Source: Novosphingobium profundi
GTDB lineage: Bacteria > Pseudomonadota > Alphaproteobacteria > Sphingomonadales > Sphingomonadaceae
Reading direction: 5' to 3'
NCBI RefSeq assembly: GCF_018491765.1
Contig: NZ_JABWCU010000005.1
Location: 186,001 to 250,000 of the forward strand
DNA: 64,000 nt
Part shown: positions 61,742-64,000 of the stretch, piece after piece
Layout of the letters: the number at the start of each line of letters is the position of its first letter
Numbering within the stretch: position 1 is the stretch's first letter
The notes under the pieces: model-generated
Seen by the model: only the letters and a program-made list of their open reading frames with translations
Database searches by the model: none
What the model was told of the DNA's origin: nothing
Program-made: the position numbers and the translations under genes

Positions 61742-64000
61742 GCCAGACCATCCAGAAAGTCTGCGTCATCGGCGCGGGCACGATGGGCGCGGGCATTGCC
61801 GCGCAAGTCGCCAACGCCGGCGTTCCGGTGCTGCTGCTCGACATCGTCCCCAAGGATGCGACCAATCGCAACGCCGTTGCCGAAGGCGCGGTTGCGAAGA
61901 TGCTCAAGACCGAGCCCGCGCCCTTCATGTCGAAGTCGGCGGCGAAGCTGGTCGAGACCGGCAATATCGAGGACGACCTTGCCAAGGTTGCCGACTGCGA
62001 CTGGATCATCGAGGCGGTGATCGAGCGGCTCGACATCAAGCAGGGCCTCTACGAAAAGCTCGAGGCGCTCAAGAAGCCGGGCACGGCGGTCTCGTCGAAC
62101 ACCTCGACGATCCCGCTCGCGCACCTGGTCGAAGGCCGCTCCGACGCGTTCAAGGCCGATTTCCTGATCACCCACTTCTTTAATCCGCCGCGCTACATGC
62201 GCCTGATGGAGATCGTGACGGGCCCGGCGACCGACGCCGCCGTGGCGGCCAAGGTGCGCCTCTTCGCCGACGTGGCGCTGGGCAAGACGGTGGTCGATGC
62301 CAAGGATACGCCGGGCTTCATCGCCAACCGCATCGGCACTTACTGGATCCAGCTCGGCCTTAACGCGGCCTTTGATCTGGGCATCTCGGTCGAACTGGCC
62401 GACGCCGTCGCGGGCAAGCCGATGGGCGTGCCCAAGACCGGCATTTTCGGCCTCGTCGACCTCGTCGGCATCGATCTCATGCCGCACCTTCAGGCGAGCC
62501 TCACCTCGACGCTGGCCAAGGACGATCCCTACCAGGCGATCGCGCGCAGCCATCCGCTCATCGAGAAGATGATTGGCGAGGGCTACACCGGCCGCAAGGG
62601 CAAGGGCGGCTTCTACCGCCTGAACAAGGACAAGGGCCGCCAGAAGGAGGTCATCGACCTGGCGAGCGGCGAGTACGGCCCGGTTGGCCGTCCGGCTGGT
62701 CCGCGCGGATCGGCCGCCAAGGGCGACTTGCGCAAGCTCATCGAGACCAAGGGCGAGATCGGCCAGTACGCCTGGGCGATCCTGGGCGGCACGCTGTCTT
62801 ACGCGGCGAGCCTGGTCCCTTCGGCCGCCCATGACATCGTCTCGGTCGATGAGGCGATGAAGCTGGGCTACAACTGGAAGCAGGGCCCCTTCGAGATGAT
62901 CGACAAGCTGGGCGCGGCCTGGTTCGCCGAGAAGCTCGAAGCCGAAGGCATGGCCGTGCCCGAGATCCTCAAGATCGCCGGTGAACGCAGCTTCTACCGC
63001 GTCGAGGAGGGCAAGCGCCAGTTCCTGGGGCTCGACGGTGAATACCACGATGTGGTCCACCCCGAAGGCGTGCTCAGCCTTGCCGACGTCAAGCTGGCCT
63101 CCAAGCCGATCCTCAAGAACGCCTCGGCGGCGCTCTGGGACATCGGCGACGGCGTCGTCGCGCTGGAATTCACCGGCAAGATGAACGCCTTGGACGGCGA
63201 GGTGATGAAGCTCATCCTCCAGGCGCTGCCGATCGTGCAGAGCCAGTACAAGGCCATGGTGGTCTACAACGAGGCGGCGCATTTCTCGGCCGGTGCGAAC
63301 CTGGGTCTGGCGATGTTCGCGGTCAACATCGCGGCCTACTCGGAGATCGAGAAGCTCGTCGCGGGCGGGCAGATGGCCTACAAGGGCCTGAAGTACGCGC
63401 CGTTCCCCGTCGTCGGCGCGCCCGCCGGCATGGCGTTGGGCGGGGGCTGCGAGATCCTGCTTCATTGCGATGCGATCCAGGCCCATGCCGAGCTTTACAC
63501 CGGCCTCGTCGAATGCGGCGTCGGGCTGGTCCCGGGCTGGGGCGGCAACGGCGAGATGCTCGACCGCGCGCGCAAGGCCGGCAGGATGCCCAAGGGCCCG
63601 ATGCCGCCGGTCGCCAAGGTATTCGAGATGGTCTCGACCGCGACCGTGTCGAAGTCGGCGGCCAACGCCAAGGAACTACTGTTCCTGCGCGAAGGCGACG
63701 GCGTGACGATGAACCGCGACCGCTTGCTCTACGACGCCAAGCACAAGGCGCTGTCCATGGTCGAAGGCTACACCCCGCCTGAAGCGCCCGAGTTCCGCCT
63801 TCCTGGCGACAGCGGCCGCGTGGGTCTTTCGATGGCGGCCGAGGGCTTCCACAAGCGTGGCCTTGCGACCGATTACGACCTGGTCGTCTCCGATGCGCTG
63901 GCAGAAGTGCTGACAGGCGGCGAGGCGGACGTGGTCGATGTCGTCACCGAACAGGAGCTGCTCAAGCTCGAGCGCGATGCCTTCATGAAGCTGGTCAAGT
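61738..64000 (+). CDS. 3-Hydroxyacyl-CoA dehydrogenase/enoyl-CoA hydratase, FadN order (3' end outside window)
   Basis: Two-domain beta-oxidation protein, at least 754 residues before the window ends. The NAD-binding start VCVIGAGTMGAGIAAQ, SSNTSTIPL and the catalytic histidine in THFFNPPRYMRLMEIV lie in the first domain, followed by GFIANRIGTYW. A crotonase domain from about residue 470 shows GMALGGGCEILLHCD and GLVECGVGLVPGWGG. The dehydrogenase-before-hydratase order is that of Bacillus FadN, opposite to E. coli FadB. It overlaps the thiolase gene by 4 nt. Confidence 0.93.
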   Translation, partial: MSQTIQKVCVIGAGTMGAGIAAQVANAGVPVLLLDIVPKDATNRNAVAEGAVAKMLKTEPAPFMSKSAAKLVETGNIEDDLAKVADCDWIIEAVIERLDIKQGLYEKLEALKKPGTAVSSNTSTIPLAHLVEGRSDAFKADFLITHFFNPPRYMRLMEIVTGPATDAAVAAKVRLFADVALGKTVVDAKDTPGFIANRIGTYWIQLGLNAAFDLGISVELADAVAGKPMGVPKTGIFGLVDLVGIDLMPHLQASLTSTLAKDDPYQAIARSHPLIEKMIGEGYTGRKGKGGFYRLNKDKGRQKEVIDLASGEYGPVGRPAGPRGSAAKGDLRKLIETKGEIGQYAWAILGGTLSYAASLVPSAAHDIVSVDEAMKLGYNWKQGPFEMIDKLGAAWFAEKLEAEGMAVPEILKIAGERSFYRVEEGKRQFLGLDGEYHDVVHPEGVLSLADVKLASKPILKNASAALWDIGDGVVALEFTGKMNALDGEVMKLILQALPIVQSQYKAMVVYNEAAHFSAGANLGLAMFAVNIAAYSEIEKLVAGGQMAYKGLKYAPFPVVGAPAGMALGGGCEILLHCDAIQAHAELYTGLVECGVGLVPGWGGNGEMLDRARKAGRMPKGPMPPVAKVFEMVSTATVSKSAANAKELLFLREGDGVTMNRDRLLYDAKHKALSMVEGYTPPEAPEFRLPGDSGRVGLSMAAEGFHKRGLATDYDLVVSDALAEVLTGGEADVVDVVTEQELLKLERDAFMKLVK

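Noticed and set aside
1..64000. CRISPR arrays, tRNA genes, insertion sequences or prophage
   Set aside because: I saw no regular repeats, cloverleaf genes, transposases or phage structural genes; this was by eye only.

Overview
The window reads as a chromosomal segment of a GC-rich alphaproteobacterium, most likely a sphingomonad of the Novosphingobium/Sphingobium type. That placement is inferred from very high GC at third codon positions, three TonB-dependent receptors, secreted glycosidases, and a GlcNAc pathway with a SIS-type deaminase feeding glucose-6-phosphate isomerase. I saw no tRNA, rRNA, CRISPR array, insertion sequence or phage gene. Genes are packed tightly, often with 1-4 nt start/stop overlaps.

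Region 1 (1-33759) is a large glycan-use locus. A minus-strand arm holds a TonB-dependent receptor, a GH92 alpha-mannosidase and an unassigned predicted glycosidase cut by the window edge. A divergent plus-strand arm holds a CutC-family protein, then nagB-II, nagA, a fused PTS EIIA-HPr-EI and the NagE permease. Next comes one long operon: GH20 hexosaminidase, GH2 beta-mannosidase, GH3 beta-xylosidase-like, GH125 alpha-1,6-mannosidase, GH29 alpha-fucosidase, pgi, GH84 and a ROK sugar kinase. A GntR/UTRA regulator and a GH37 trehalase follow. The GH2/GH3/GH20/GH29/GH92/GH125 set matches the bonds of a plant-type N-glycan and resembles the Xanthomonas nix N-glycan cluster. Released GlcNAc would be taken up and phosphorylated by the PTS, deacetylated by NagA, deaminated by NagB-II to Fru6P and moved to Glc6P by Pgi. 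A shared ATACCAAT/ATTGGTAT motif before the nag operon, the GH operon and the GntR gene itself points to one local regulon.

Region 2 (33779-44916) is a peptide/ester-use segment: a secreted amidohydrolase and a second TonB receptor on the minus strand, a divergent M14 metallopeptidase, a ROK-type repressor, a type-B carboxylesterase and a class C beta-lactamase-like serine hydrolase.

Region 3 (45069-53162) is a two-component system (OmpR-type regulator plus histidine kinase) divergent from a complete tripartite RND efflux pump (adaptor, HAE1 pump, outer-membrane factor). A third TonB receptor lies tail to tail with the pump operon, overlapping its last gene by 27 bp.

Region 4 (55583-64000) is fatty-acid use: a minus-strand FadL-FadD-MerR-TesB operon, a small DUF2147 protein, and a plus-strand thiolase plus FadN-type hydroxyacyl-CoA dehydrogenase/enoyl-CoA hydratase that runs off the window end.
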